DNA from: Hemileia vastatrix
Taxonomy: Eukaryota; Basidiomycota; Pucciniomycetes; Pucciniales; Zaghouaniaceae
Length of the DNA: 64,000 nt
NCBI GenBank assembly: GCA_030280995.1
Contig: JASXTE010000017.1
Coordinates: forward strand, 25,556,498-25,620,497
Reading direction: 5' to 3'
Under the pieces are notes generated by a model that had not been told where the DNA came from, did not search any database, and saw only the letters and a list, made by a program, of their open reading frames with translations. The position numbers and the translations under genes were made by a program. Positions 24,430 to 36,500 of this stretch are shown one piece after another. Within the stretch, counting starts at the first letter, position 1; each line of letters opens with the position of its first letter.

Positions 24430-25475
24430 CAATTTTTTTGAAATTGGATTTGGAGCTCCTTAAGAGTAGAAAATTGTCCCTTTAAAATACCTATAGCATT
24501 TTCAATGTGTACTCTTGATTGGGCAAGGTGATAATTAAATTTAGTTTTGAGGTCATTTTCTAAGGCTGCACCACAGAAAAAAGGTATAATGTACTTCCCA
24601 CTTGCATATGCTGAGTCTGCAAGGAGTTACTGAGATTCGTCAAAGTATGAGTCTGGGGTTTGAGAAATCCTCATTCTTTGGAAGATGGAAGAGTTATGAT
24701 ATGATCCAGGGAAGCCACTGTGAAAAGCAATAAATTTTTTATTGACATCACATATAAGTTGAACGGCAATAGAGTATCTAGAAGGAAGATAAAAAGTTAG
24801 TTCATGAATGATGAGAAATTGGAGAAAATTTTGAACAAACCTTTTTTTGCAATCAAAATAATGGTTCCCATCATGAGTAGGCTTTTGACTCAAAGGTATA
24901 GTTGTGCCATCAAAAAAACCTACACAGCCAGGGAAACCTTTGGCTTGCATTACTTGAGAGGATTCGAGTTGCTGTTGTGGAGTTGGCCAAGCAAGTGTTT
25001 GAGACTTGAGGGAAAGGATAGCAATCATACAGTGCTAGGTGTATGGTATCACTGTACCATATCCTATGTTAAATAGATTATCCAAACGTCTTACAGCAGC
25101 ACCATTTCCATTTGAGAAAAAGAGACATAGTTCAACAGCAAGTTGAATGGCAGGATCACTCTGTTTTTTATGGGAACTGTTATGAAAGATAGGATGTTCA
25201 GAGATGAGTTAATAAATTTTGAAGAAAGAATTGGGTAAAGTTCTAAATATCTGAGTGAAGTTTAGTTGGGGAATGTTGAGAATGGAGCGGAGATCATATT
25301 GTGGATCATGATAAAGATTTGGCACCCTGGAAATGAGGTAACTCTTTTTGGAAAGAAAACACAAATGGGCTAAGGCATCTCCCAAATCAGATTCAGATTT
25401 ATAGTATAGAACTAAAACTAAAGTGATGGCATTAATAGTGCAGTGAAGTAGCCGTCTAGTAGAGAGGTGCTTCAT
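24430..25475 (-). pseudogene. Harbinger-1 DDE_4-type transposase, broken
   Basis: Reads from MKHLSTRRLL near the right end. The first catalytic Asp is in GFFDGTTIPLSQKP, the second in LICDVNKKFIAFHSGFPGS, and the acidic third position in SRVHIENAIGILKGQF; ADSAYASGKY lies before it. These are the DDE_Tnp_4 (PIF/Harbinger) hallmarks. A probable intron separates YFDCKKR from YSIAVQ (about 24,785-24,840). Stops at about 25,209, 25,029 and 24,627 interrupt the frame, and the C-terminal part (below about 24,430) is littered with stops. By family it cuts and joins the element at an AT-rich trinucleotide. Confidence 0.88.
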
Positions 25476-25875
25476 TCTTGTCAGTAGTATATGTGTCGGT
25501 AAAAGGTTTAGGTGATGAGTGGGAAGTGGGAATTAACCACCAAATGTGCAGTTGGGGTGTGTAGATAGAAAAAAAACTTAAGTGTTTGCCACCAAAATTA
25601 TGTAGCATAGAGTGAGGAGAGACTTAAGGATGGCATCAGAAATTATATGTCATGTGACTTTCTTAAAAATCCATCATGAATGTGATGAGTTTGGGATCAG
25701 GAATTAGGATTGGAAATTGGGGTATAAGAGGCAGGATAATTCATTATCATGGATTCCTTATCCACTAGCCCCGGGGCTAGTGGATAAGAATCTTCCACAA
25801 TTAATAATGTCAGATCCCGGGAAAAAAAAATTCTGATCCCTAATTGCAGATTTCTGAACATTGATACCCCCTATT

Positions 25876-26298
25876 GTGTGGTGTATATTATGGCACATTA
25901 TACAAATATGCAACCTTGTTCTGATTTGGCAGTATTTTTGTCTAATTAAGAATCAAGGCGTAGTTTAACTGGTTCAGTTAATTAGATTTTAAGTCTTAGT
26001 AACTAATCAGCATAGTTTGGTCCTGTGAGATTTGGTACTATTCTGTTAAGTTCATCAAGTCTAACATGTGGGAATCTTGCCATTTGTTCTTTTCTGAGAG
26101 TAAGGTGAGCAGAGCTTGTAGAAGACCTGTGTCAGAGAGATAAGTAAGGTTTGAAGATGGTGGATAAGAAGGTTTGTTTTCTATTGGTGATGTCAGCCAT
26201 GAGGAATCAGAATTTAATTGGTCAAATATTAGTCATGCGTGATCGTATGGAGTTCTTTGCATATAAGCAGTGAGATCTGTTTGTGTATCATTATTAAT
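25876..26298. other. No gene recognised between Harbinger-1 and the MITE
   Basis: About 420 bases of unassigned sequence. It does not match the part of the Gypsy-2 LTR expected next to Harbinger-1. Nothing else is seen in it. Confidence 0.6.
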
Positions 26299-26498
26299 AG
26301 GGGGTATCAAAGTTATAAATTTGTAATTATTTTAAAGGTATTTCACAGCACAAAAAGAAAGCCACAAACTAGACATCAATTCTCAGTAAAAAGGTGTTTT
26401 GGGGGCACAATATGGAATATTTTAAAAAATAATCATGGTTTATTTGGTTGAAAAAAGAGGTATTTTGAAATGTAAAATTTCTAATATTGATACCCCCT
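26299..26498. mobile_element. 200-bp MITE of the Harbinger-1 family
   Basis: Ends AGGGGGTATCAAAGTT (left) and, inverted, AGGGGGTATCAATATT (right) are near-identical to the Harbinger-1 terminal repeats. Flanking direct repeats are AAT at 26,296-26,298 and 26,499-26,501. No coding sequence. It could be mobilised by a Harbinger-1-type transposase. Confidence 0.9.
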
Positions 26499-26763
26499 AA
26501 TATATGCTTTGTTCAAAATTTGCTTATCAATCTTATTTTTAAATGAAAATTTATTAGGACATAGTGTTAACAGATATTAAACATCTGCAAAGTTAGATAC
26601 TTGTAATCCATAGGGTTGATTTGTATTTCTCCCAGGATTATTAACAACATTCTTGTCCCCCATCCATGGATCATTACAAACCTTGTACCGTTTCAAGGTG
26701 GTGTTGTTTTTTCATTCATCTCTAGGTATTTGACTAGGGATTGAAGAATTTACCACATCAAGT

Positions 26764-27005
26764 GTGAGCAGTAAGGACACTGGGTAATTATTAGTATTTT
26801 GGTTCAGGCACAGACTTGGGCACCACAATCAATTCAAAAAAATTTCTTGAACTGAAACCTCTGTACTATGTCCCTAATTTCCATCAAATACTTGTAACTA
26901 GGTTGTCAACTGTCAACTTTGCAGCCAAGCTTCAAACCTCTAAATTTGAATGGTGATGCCGTATCGGCATTTCTCCCTTTCCTCCTTTCCTTCTCTTATT
27001 TGATA
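26764..27005 (+). repeat. MULE left terminal inverted repeat
   Basis: Pairs with about 61,630-61,870. The two arms share long identical runs (for example GGTTGTCAACTGTCAACTTT) with scattered differences, many of C/T or G/A type (GTATCGGCAT is kept). The arms stop matching in the C/T-rich stretch near 27,005. Confidence 0.92.
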
Positions 27006-27048
27006 GCTTTCATTTGTGCCTTTTATTTATCTTTCAGAAAATCTGGTC

Positions 27049-27655
27049 ATGTCATTTACAATCCCTGAAACTAAAATTTATTAAACTTTAAGTGAAGCTG
27101 AGAATGCAGCTAGAGAGTTTGCTGCTGGTCAAGGTGCCAGCCTTGTACACTCTCGTTCAACCAAGGATAGTCATGGGGAGCTTTACCAAGTGTGGATTAC
27201 ATGCATTCATTCCGGAATACATAGAGCTAGTCAGCCATACATAACAGAGGAGACACGTATTTGAAAAAAAACAATTAAACAATGTGATTGTCCTTGGAAG
27301 GCCAATCTGAAACGTTACAGAGAAGAAAAATTAAATATACAAGACTCTGAAAAATCCATTTATGGAGAATTTGAAAGTGATCCACTAGCTCGAAATGGGT
27401 GTTTTTGTTTTTAAATACTATTTTGCATATAAACTTATTTCCTTTATAAAGCAGTTTTATTTTCACTCTTCCTTTTGTCACAAGGACAAAATTCACTCTG
27501 AAGCTCATGAATTTATGTGGAAGTTGATTTATGGTTGTGTTTCTCATAATCATGCTTTGAATTCAACTCTTATTGCTTATTTCTGGGACAGGACCCTCAC
27601 AAAAGATCAAAATAATACTGTTGAAGCTTTGTACCAAGCTGGAGTAAAGCCTAAT
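27049..27655 (+). pseudogene. MULE transposase, FAR1-like N-terminal piece
   Basis: From the ATG at 27,049 (MSFTIPETK) a frame runs with stops TAA at 27,082 and TGA at 27,262. It contains WITCIHSG and KQCDCPWKANLKR, Cys positions typical of the FAR1/WRKY-GCM1-type DNA-binding region of MULEs. The frame stops in a T-rich, probably intronic stretch at about 27,410. It resumes with HKDKIHSEAHEFM (about 27,475), the usual His-rich end of that domain. A short linker (VEALYQAGVKPN) ends where the Copia LTR begins. The next part of the transposase, with the first catalytic Asp, is missing from the window. Confidence 0.75.
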
Positions 27656-28047
27656 TGAAAGAACCTTATAATGTTTAAATACAAACAGACGTTAATAAAA
27701 TAATCTGCTCGTGAATATGGTCTTTGCTGCTGTTACCAATATACAACAAATGTAAAAGTGAAAGAAAATCATTACAAAATAAAATAGAAGGACAGCTAAA
27801 TCTGACCTAAATGATAAAATAAAATATTATTGAGCGAGATGAAAAAGACAAAGAAAAAGTAAAGAGCATAGCTCAGTATATATATAAAGTAAAATCTCAC
27901 TCAACATCTACAATTATGGTTGGATAGTAAAAATAAGAACACCGCAAAATGACACACATGTCTCTACACATGTACAACAACATTTATGGGTATGTGTAAG
28001 TATGTAAAGACAAAAATAGAAAAATGATATAACTAATTGTTCTTACA
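27656..28047 (-). repeat. Copia-1 3' LTR
   Basis: On the minus strand it starts TGTAAGAACAATTAG right after the polypurine tract and ends GGTTCTTTCA, 392 bp. The only surviving piece of the other LTR (42,760-42,776) matches its last 17 bases. Confidence 0.85.
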
Positions 28048-28055
28048 CCCCTCCT

Positions 28056-29247
28056 TGCTAGCAACCATATTGTCCAGGCCAATTTTCTTGACAAAGAATT
28101 TGAATTTTTTTTGCCAAGGGATTTGGTAAAGATGTCAGCAATCATATCAGTGGTAGGAGTGTACTGAAGGTCATTTTTGCCATTTATGACTTGCTCACTG
28201 ATCCAGTGAAATTGAATTTCAACATGTTTGGTTCAAGCATGAAACATTGGATTTTTACACAAAGAGATACTGCCTTGATTATCAGAAAACAGCTTTGAAG
28301 AAGATTTGCAATCAAAACCAAGATCATTGAAAAGAGTTTGCATCCAAATAGCTTCTTGAGCCGCATCAACCGTAGCTGTTGACTTGGCCTCTGTAGTGCT
28401 TAGGGCAACAATAGGTTGCTTTTTACAATGCCAACTGATATATATTGCTGTAGCATTAATAATAAAAACATAGCCGGTAGTTGATCGTCGAGTAGCTTGA
28501 CAACCTGCCCAGTCTGCATCAGCAAAACCCATTGGAAGATAGTAGCTATAGTGACCCTGATTGATAAAAGAGATGTAAGAATGAAAAGATAGCAATAAAT
28601 TTACTGTTCCTTTCAAATAACGTAGAACTCTCTTGTAAGCAATCCAGTGCTTGATACCAGGAGCGTTAAGATGTTGAGCTAACTGACTGTTGATAAATGC
28701 AATGTCTGGTTGAGTTGCCTGAGTGATATAATTTAATCTACCAACAGCCCTTCAATAATTAACATTAAGATGTGAAAAAACAGTAACTTCATCTTCAGTA
28801 GCTGGTAACAATTGAGTATTCATTTGCATCAGAGTATTTGCTGGTTTGCAATCTAACATGTCATAAGAAGCAAGCAAGTATTTGATTTCTTGATCTTGAC
28901 ATAATTAAAGTGTACCTTTCATGCGATCTCTTGTTACCCTCATCCCCAAAATAAATTTGGCATCACCTAAGTCCTCCATATCAAATTTTGAACAAATGGC
29001 ATCTTTTAACCAATTGATGTCTTTACCAAAAATAGATAAGTCATCTACATGTATGTGAACATAGCAAGGATGAGTTTAACTTTCATGAATGAACAAACAA
29101 GAGTCTGCAGCTGATGGATAAAAATTGAGTGAAGTGAAAAATGTAATTAATTCTGAATACCAACACCTCGAGGCTTGTTTTAAGCCATAAAGTGAGTGTT
29201 TTAGTAATAAAACAAGATTTTTGAAGCTTGGGGGTTTTTCCATACCC
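28056..29247 (-). pseudogene. Copia-1 RT C-terminal half and RNase H
   Basis: Reads on from the insertion: GMEKPPSFKN, the conserved HSLYGLKQASRCWY, the HVDDL catalytic motif of Copia RT, then RNase H with FADADWAGCQATRRSTTGY and the HVEIQFHWI end. One frame is kept, with stops only. At least two are TGA in Arg positions (28,752-28,754 before RAVGRL; 28,233-28,235 before TKHVEI). It ends at the polypurine tract. Confidence 0.9.
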
Positions 29248-29579
29248 AATCACCACGGGAAATCTGGGGGTGAACTGCTAGCAGCTCCCTCTATTTGAAA
29301 CTATCAGGAATTTGTCAGGAAACTGTTGGGAAACCATCCTGAAACTGTCAGAAAGATGTTTTTAAATCTGATGAAAAAACATTGAAAAAATAAACTGTCA
29401 CAGATTGAATCCAGAACAATCCCTCCTTGAGCAGAGCTTAAGAACCACATTGAACATCAGTTAATCTCAGGTTTGGCAAAAGGTTGAACAACATCACTTA
29501 GCATACCTTAATATTCAAATATTAAACTTGAATATATGTTGCGTGTATGATATAGATGCATATGCATTTGAATTTTCAT

Positions 29580-29960
29580 GGTGGATACTTATTGCATGCT
29601 AAAAATTGATGTGAAATGCCTATCCAAAGTGTATGCATAATGACTATAAAGAATAAATATGCATAAAAATATGCATAAAAAATATGCATAGTGATTATGC
29701 ATAAAAAATATGCATAGTGATTATGCATAAAAAATATGCATATTGAATATGCATTAAAAATATGCATATTGAGTATGCAAAAAAAGGTGCATATATGTAT
29801 ATGAATAAAATATATTAATATGCATATAAATATGTATAATGAATATGCATATGCATATCCATAAATATGCATAATGATTGAAAAATGCAAAGATAATGAT
29901 GCTTAACGAGTATATTTTATGCATAAATAGAAATATGCAATATGAATTCATATTGCATAC
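29580..29960. repeat. ATGCAT-rich short tandem repeats
   Basis: Units of about 26 bp such as AAAAAATATGCATAGTGATT repeat several times and then decay. The self-complementary ATGCAT recurs more than ten times. Open frames on the minus strand (Ile/Tyr/His-rich) are compositional. Confidence 0.9.
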
Positions 29961-30544
29961 AGATAACACTGGCAAACCAGCTTGACCAAAACTCATACTA
30001 AATTTTCATTCTGGACTAAAGGTGTGAGGGAAGGAAGAAAAACAGTCCGACGTTAGAAAAATGCTACATGCACTCATTTTGTAGCAGAGCAAATGAGAAG
30101 TGCTGAATTATGGTTGGTGCCCATAATTTAGTATGATATCATAATTTTATTTAATTGTTTTCAATATTGAAAAGACTTTAGGTCGGTTGGTATGGATCTA
30201 GCTGTGCCAGGGTCTAATCTAATTATTTTAACAATTTCTTAATATTTAATGGGTTTAAATACAAAAACAGGTTGTATTTTTTGTGGGATATTGGATATGA
30301 TAAGGTCTTTTGTAAAAAAAACTTATATTGTTCAAAAATATTCCTGAATCAGATGTGGGATAATCACTACAAAAAATTGTAGTACTGTGGGCAATAAAAT
30401 ATATGCACAAGCAGTAAAGAAAGGACCAAGTGAACCCTTTTTGTGCAGTGGGAATCATTAGAGTGGAATTGTAGATGAAAAATATAATTCATCATTACCA
30501 TTTTATTTAATCAAAAAATTTATAATATTAAAAAGAACTATTGA

Positions 30545-33500
30545 TTAATTGGTATTTGACCTTTGTGCCTCACTCATATTTATCATTTGATTGATTTTTT
30601 GTCACCATTATGTTATTAATATTATAAGTATAGCAAAAACTTGTGTGCCCAATGCATACCGGGTGATGTTACACCTTTTATAATATTATTAAATAAAGGT
30701 AAAAAAATATGAAAATGATTTGTTTTACAAAAAATAAATTGATATCCAAAAGCAATATGAGGGATAAAAAGGTAAAATTAAAGGGATCAAATATGAAATA
30801 AAAAATTAAAGTAAAATTCCTGCCTTCAAGAGCAAGTAGACATGATGGGGTGAACGCCCACCAGTGGCACTAAACTTGGACTATAATTTCTTTTTTGTAA
30901 AAATTAAAAAAAATCCACTTGAGCTTTACCAAAACTTCAGGATACCAATTTGGCCATATCAATTAACTTCTAGTGCAATTATTGAAGAAAAATTCATTTT
31001 TATTGCAATAGAGAGAATTGATCACATCAGACTGCATGTGACAAAAAGTGTCCAGCACAAGTTTGGCCAAACTTGTGCTGGACACTTTTATGATGGAGAG
31101 TAGCTAGGGTGAAATTTTTCTTCAGTTCATCTGGTATTTCTTATAAACATGTCCACTGGAAATTGATCTTTGTGCCTCACTCATAATTATCATTTGATTG
31201 ATTTTTTGTCACCATTATGTTATTAATATTATAAGTATAGCAAAAACTCATGTGCCCAACACATACCAGGTGATGTTACACCTTTTATAATATTATTAAA
31301 TAAAGGTAAAAAAAATATGAAAATGATTTGTTTTATGAAAAATAAATTGATATACAAAAGCAATATGAGGGATAAAAAGGTAAAATTAAAGGAAGCATAT
31401 ATGAAATAAAAAATTAAAATAAAATTACTGCCATCAAGAGCAAGTAGACATTTTGGGGTGAACGCTCACCATTGGCACTAAACTTGGACTATAATTGCTT
31501 TTTTGAAAAACAAAAAAGTGCCAATCTGAGGTTTAACAAAACTTCAGCAGAACCATTTAGCCATATCAAACAACTTCTAGTGCAATGATTTAGAGAGAAT
31601 CGATCACAAAAGACTGCATGTGACAAAAAGTGTCCAGCACAAGTTCGGCCGAGCTTGTGCTGGACACATTTATGACACAGAGTAGCTAGGGTAGAATTTT
31701 TCTTCAGTTAATCTGGTATTTCTTATAAACATGTCCATTGGTACTTGTTCTTTGTGCCTCACTCATATATATCATTTGATTAATTTATTGTCACCATTAT
31801 ATTATTAAAAATATAAGTATAGAAAAAACTCATGTTCCAAATGCATTCCAGGTGATGTTACACCTTTTATAATATTATGAAATAAAAGTAAAAAAATATG
31901 AAAATGATTAGCTTTACAATAATCTTAATACATATTAAAAAAAAGAGAAATAAAAAAGTAAAATTAATCTCAAAGAGATCAATTATGAAAAACAAAATAC
32001 TAGTAAAATTCTTGCTCTCAAGAGCCAGTAGAAGTGTGGAAACAAATGGGAGCCATCAGGGCTAAATTTTAATAAGTGACCTTTTTTAATAAAGATAAAA
32101 AATTATACACCTGAGGTTGGGAAGAATGACAGGTGGATGATTAAGCTAAATAAAACTACTTGTAGTGAAGGTTAATAAAAAAATGTTTTTTTGCTGCCAT
32201 AGCAAGAATTGATCCCATCTGACTGCACGTTACCAAAAGTGTCCAGAACAAGTTTGGCTGAACTTGTGCTGGACACTTTTATGATGGAGAGTAGCTTGGG
32301 TGGAAATTTTCTTCAGTTCCTTCATCTTGTATTTCTCATAAACATGTCTGCTGGTATTTGATCAGTCTTTATCTTTCATATTTATCATCCAATTAATATT
32401 TTATCGCCATTATATTATTAATGTTATTAGTATAGCAAAAACTTGTGTGCCAAATGCATACCATGTGAAGTTATACCTTCAATAATTTTTTAAAATAGAC
32501 GTAAATAAATATGGAAAGGATTAGTTTTACAAAAATTAAATAGAAGTTTAAAAGTAAAAAGAGGAATAAAAGAGTAAAATAAAAGTCAAAGAGTTCAAAT
32601 ATGAAAAAAATACTGGTAAAATTCCTGCTATCAAGAGCCAGTAGAGGTGTTAAAGCAAATGGGAGCCATCAGGGATTAATTGTAATAAGTGACCTTTTCT
32701 TTAAAGATAAAAAAATATACACCTGATATTGGGCAGAACAGCAGGTGGATGATTCAGCTAAACCAAACTACTTCTAGTGAAATTTGATAAAAAAAATTTT
32801 TTGTTGCCATACAGAGAATTGATCCCATATGACTGCACATGACCAAAAGTGTCCAGCACAAGTTCGGACGAACTTTTGCTGGACACTTCTATGATGGAGA
32901 GGGGCTGAGGTAGAGTTTTTCTTCAGTTCATCTGGTATTTCTTACAAACAAGTCTACTGGTATTTTATCTTTGTGCCTCACTCATATATATTGTTAAATT
33001 AATTTTTTGTCTTAATTATATTATTAATTATATAAGTATAGCAAAAAATTGTGTGCCAAATGCATACTGAGTGATGTTACACCTTTTATAATATTATTAA
33101 AAAAATGTATAAAAATATTAAAATAATTTATTTTCAAAATTATTAATTGATATGCAAAAGCAATATGAGGAATAAAAAATTAAGTTAAAGGGATCAAATA
33201 TGAAAAAAGAAATCCAAGTATTATTCCAAATATCAAAGGCCAGTAGAGATGTTGAAGCAAATGAGAGCCATCAGGGATAAATTGTACTAAATTGATTGTT
33301 TTTTAAAGATAAAAAATTGTGTACCTGTGGTTTGGATGAACTCTAGGTGGATAATTCAGCTATATCAAACTACATCTAGTGAAGTTTCTTATCAAATAAT
33401 TTTCTTCATTGCCATAGAGAGAATTGATCCCATCTGACTGCACCTGACCAAAAGTGTCCAGCACAAGTTCAGCCGAACTTGTGCTGGAAAATTTTATGAT

Positions 33501-36500
33501 GGAGAGTAGCTAGGGTGCAGGTCTTCTTCAGTGCAACTGTTATTTTTTTAAAACATGTCAAATGGTATTTGATCTTTCTGTGTTATTCATATTTTATTAT
33601 CTTATTAATTTTTTGTGATTATAATATTATTAATTTTATTAGTATAGAAAAAACTTGTGCCCCAAATGCATGCCATGTCATATTACACCTTTTATAATAT
33701 TATTAAAAAATGTTAAAAAAATATGAAAATGATTTCTTTTCCAAAATTATAAATTAATATCCAAATGTAACATGAGTGATAAAAAAGTAAAGTAAAAGAG
33801 ATCAAATATGAAAAAGAAAAATTCAAGAAAATCTCCTGCCTTCAAGAGCCAGTAGAGGTGTTGAAACAAATGGGTGCCATCAGGGCTAAATTTGATAAAA
33901 TTTAATTTTTTTAAAGATAAATAATTTTTTACCTGAGGTTTGGAAAAACTCAAGGTGGATAATTCAGCCATACCAAACTACTTCTAATGTAATTATTTAG
34001 CATTTTTTTAATTTAATTTCCACAGAGAGAATTAATCCCATCTGACTGCACCTGAACAAAAGTGTCCAGCACAAGTTTGGCCGAACTTGTGCTGGACACT
34101 TTTATGATGGAGAGTAGCTAGGGTGGAAGTGTTTCTCAGTACATCAGTTTTTTGTTTTTCACATTTCTATTGGGTTTTTAACATTTTTTTACCATTCATA
34201 TTTATCTTATAATTAATTTTTTGTCACCATATATATTATTAATGTTTCTAGTATAGCAAAAACCTGCATGCCAAATGCAAAATTGGTGATGTTACAACTT
34301 TAATAATATTATTATATAAAGTTAAAAAAATTTGAATATGTTTAGTTTTTAAAAAAAAAATTGATATTTAAAATTAAAAAGAGTAATAGAAAAGTAAAAT
34401 GAAAATAAATGGGATCAAATACGAAATAAAGAATACAAGTAAAATTTTTACTATCAAGAGCCAGAAGTGGTGTTGGGACAGTTGGGGACCCCTAGGTCAA
34501 GACTTGGTCTAAACTTACTTTTATGTATAGCTAACAAATTTTGACCTGAGGTTTGGACAGACTTCCAGGGGACAATTTTACAATATTAAAAATTCTTTAC
34601 TTCAATAATTGAGTGAAATATCATTTTCATTGCCATAGAGAGAATTTATCTCATATGACTTCATGTAACCAAAAGTGTCCAGCACAAGTTTGGCCAAACT
34701 TTTGCTGGACTCTTTTATAATTGAGAGTAGGCATACAGCAAATCTTCTTAAACTCAAAAGGGATTTCTTATAGACATTTCCACTAGAATTTGATCTTTCT
34801 GTGTCATTTAAATTTACCATTTGATTAATTTTTTGTCATCATTATATTATTAATGTTATTACTATTGTAATAACCTGTGTGAAAAATGCATACCAGGTGG
34901 TGTTCCACCTTTAATCATATATTATTAAATAAATGTATAAGAGTATGAAAATTATTTATTTTAAAAATTAAAAATTGATATCCAAAGCAATATGAGCAAT
35001 AAAAAAGTAAAATAAAAGGGATAAAATAAGAAAAAAAAATCTAAGGAAAATTCCCACTATCAATAACAAGTAGAGGTTTTAGATCAAATGTGCACCACCA
35101 GGGCTAAACTTGGACTATATTTTCTTTTTTGTTAAACCAAAGAAAGTGTCCTGATGAGTTTTGAAAAATCATCAGGAGGACATTTTGGCAAGATCAAACT
35201 ACTTATTGTGCAATGATTGAGCAAAATGTCATTTTCATTTCCATAGAGTAAATTTATCCCATCTGACTGCATGCAACCAAAAGTGTCCAGCACAAGTTCG
35301 GCCGAACTTATGCTGGACACTTTTATGATGGTGAGTATCTAGGGTGCAGGTATTCTTCAGTTCATCAGGTATTCCCTATAAACAAATCCACTTGTATATG
35401 ATCTTTCTGTGTTGTTCATATTTATCATTTGATTCATTGTTTTTCACCATTATACTATTAATGTTATTAGTAGTGAAGAAACTTGTAAGCCAAATGGATA
35501 CTGGGAGATGCTACATCTTTAATAATCTTTTTAAATAAAAGTAAAAAAATATGAAAATTATTAGTTTTACAATAAATAAATTGATATTTGAAAGCAAAAA
35601 CAGGAATAAAAAAGTAAAATAAAAGTGATTAAATATGAAATTAAACATTCAAATAAAATTTCTGTCATCAAAGAAAATTTGAGTTTTCAGACCAAAATTT
35701 CACCACCAGTTCTAGATTTGGAATATATTTTCATTTTTTTTAAATTAATAAAAGTGTCCACCTGAGGTTTTCCAAAAAAATCAGGTGGATAGTATAGCAG
35801 TATAAAACTACTTCTTGTGCAATGATTGAGCAAAAATTGATTTTAACTTTTATTGAGTAAATTTATCCCATCTGACTGCATGCAACCAAAAGTGTCCAGC
35901 ACAAGCTCAGCTGAATTTGTGCTGGACACTTTTAAGATGGAGAGTAGCTAGGGTGCAAGTCTTCTTCAGTTAATCTTATATTCATTTTAAAAATGTCTAT
36001 GGGTATTTGATCTTTCTGTGTCATCCATATTTATTATTTGATTTTTTTTAGTCACCATTATATTATTAATGTTTTTAGTATAGCAAAAACATGTGTAATG
36101 AATGTAGACTGGATGATTTTACAACTTTAATAATATAATATAATAAATGTAAAAAAATGTGAAAGTTATCAGTTTTACCAAAATAAAATTGATATTTAAA
36201 AGCTAAAGGATAAATAAAAGGGTAAGATTAAGATTAAAGAGATCAAACATGAAATAAAGATATTAAGTATAATTTCTGCTATCATGAGCCAGTAGAGGCT
36301 TCAGAAAAAATGGGAACCATCATAGATTAACATGGATCAAATTTACTTTTTACCAAAGGAAAAAATTGTCTACCTTAGGTTTGGACAAACTTCCAGGGGA
36401 CAATTTTTCTATATAAAACTACTTTCAGTGCAATGATGGAGAGATAATTCAGTCTCATTTCCATAAAAAGAATTGATTGCATCTGACGGCATGCAACAAA

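Larger units (their letters stand above)
19648..25872. mobile_element. Harbinger-1: PIF/Harbinger-like DNA transposon with a TET/JBP-like gene
   Basis: Both ends carry the 16-bp inverted repeat AGGGGGTATCAATGTT, exact at both ends, flanked by a 3-bp direct repeat ATT (19,645-19,647 and 25,873-25,875). Inside are, on the plus strand, an ORF1 protein (20,055-21,457) and, on the minus strand, a DDE_4-type transposase (25,475-24,430) and a TET/JBP-like oxygenase (about 22,975-22,306). ORF1 plus transposase is the usual Harbinger pair. All three genes carry frameshifts or stops, so the copy is inactive. About 23,400-24,200 holds no recognised gene. Confidence 0.9.

Noticed and set aside
29576..29996. 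Ile/Tyr/His-rich minus-strand frames
   Set aside because: They translate the ATGCAT repeats.
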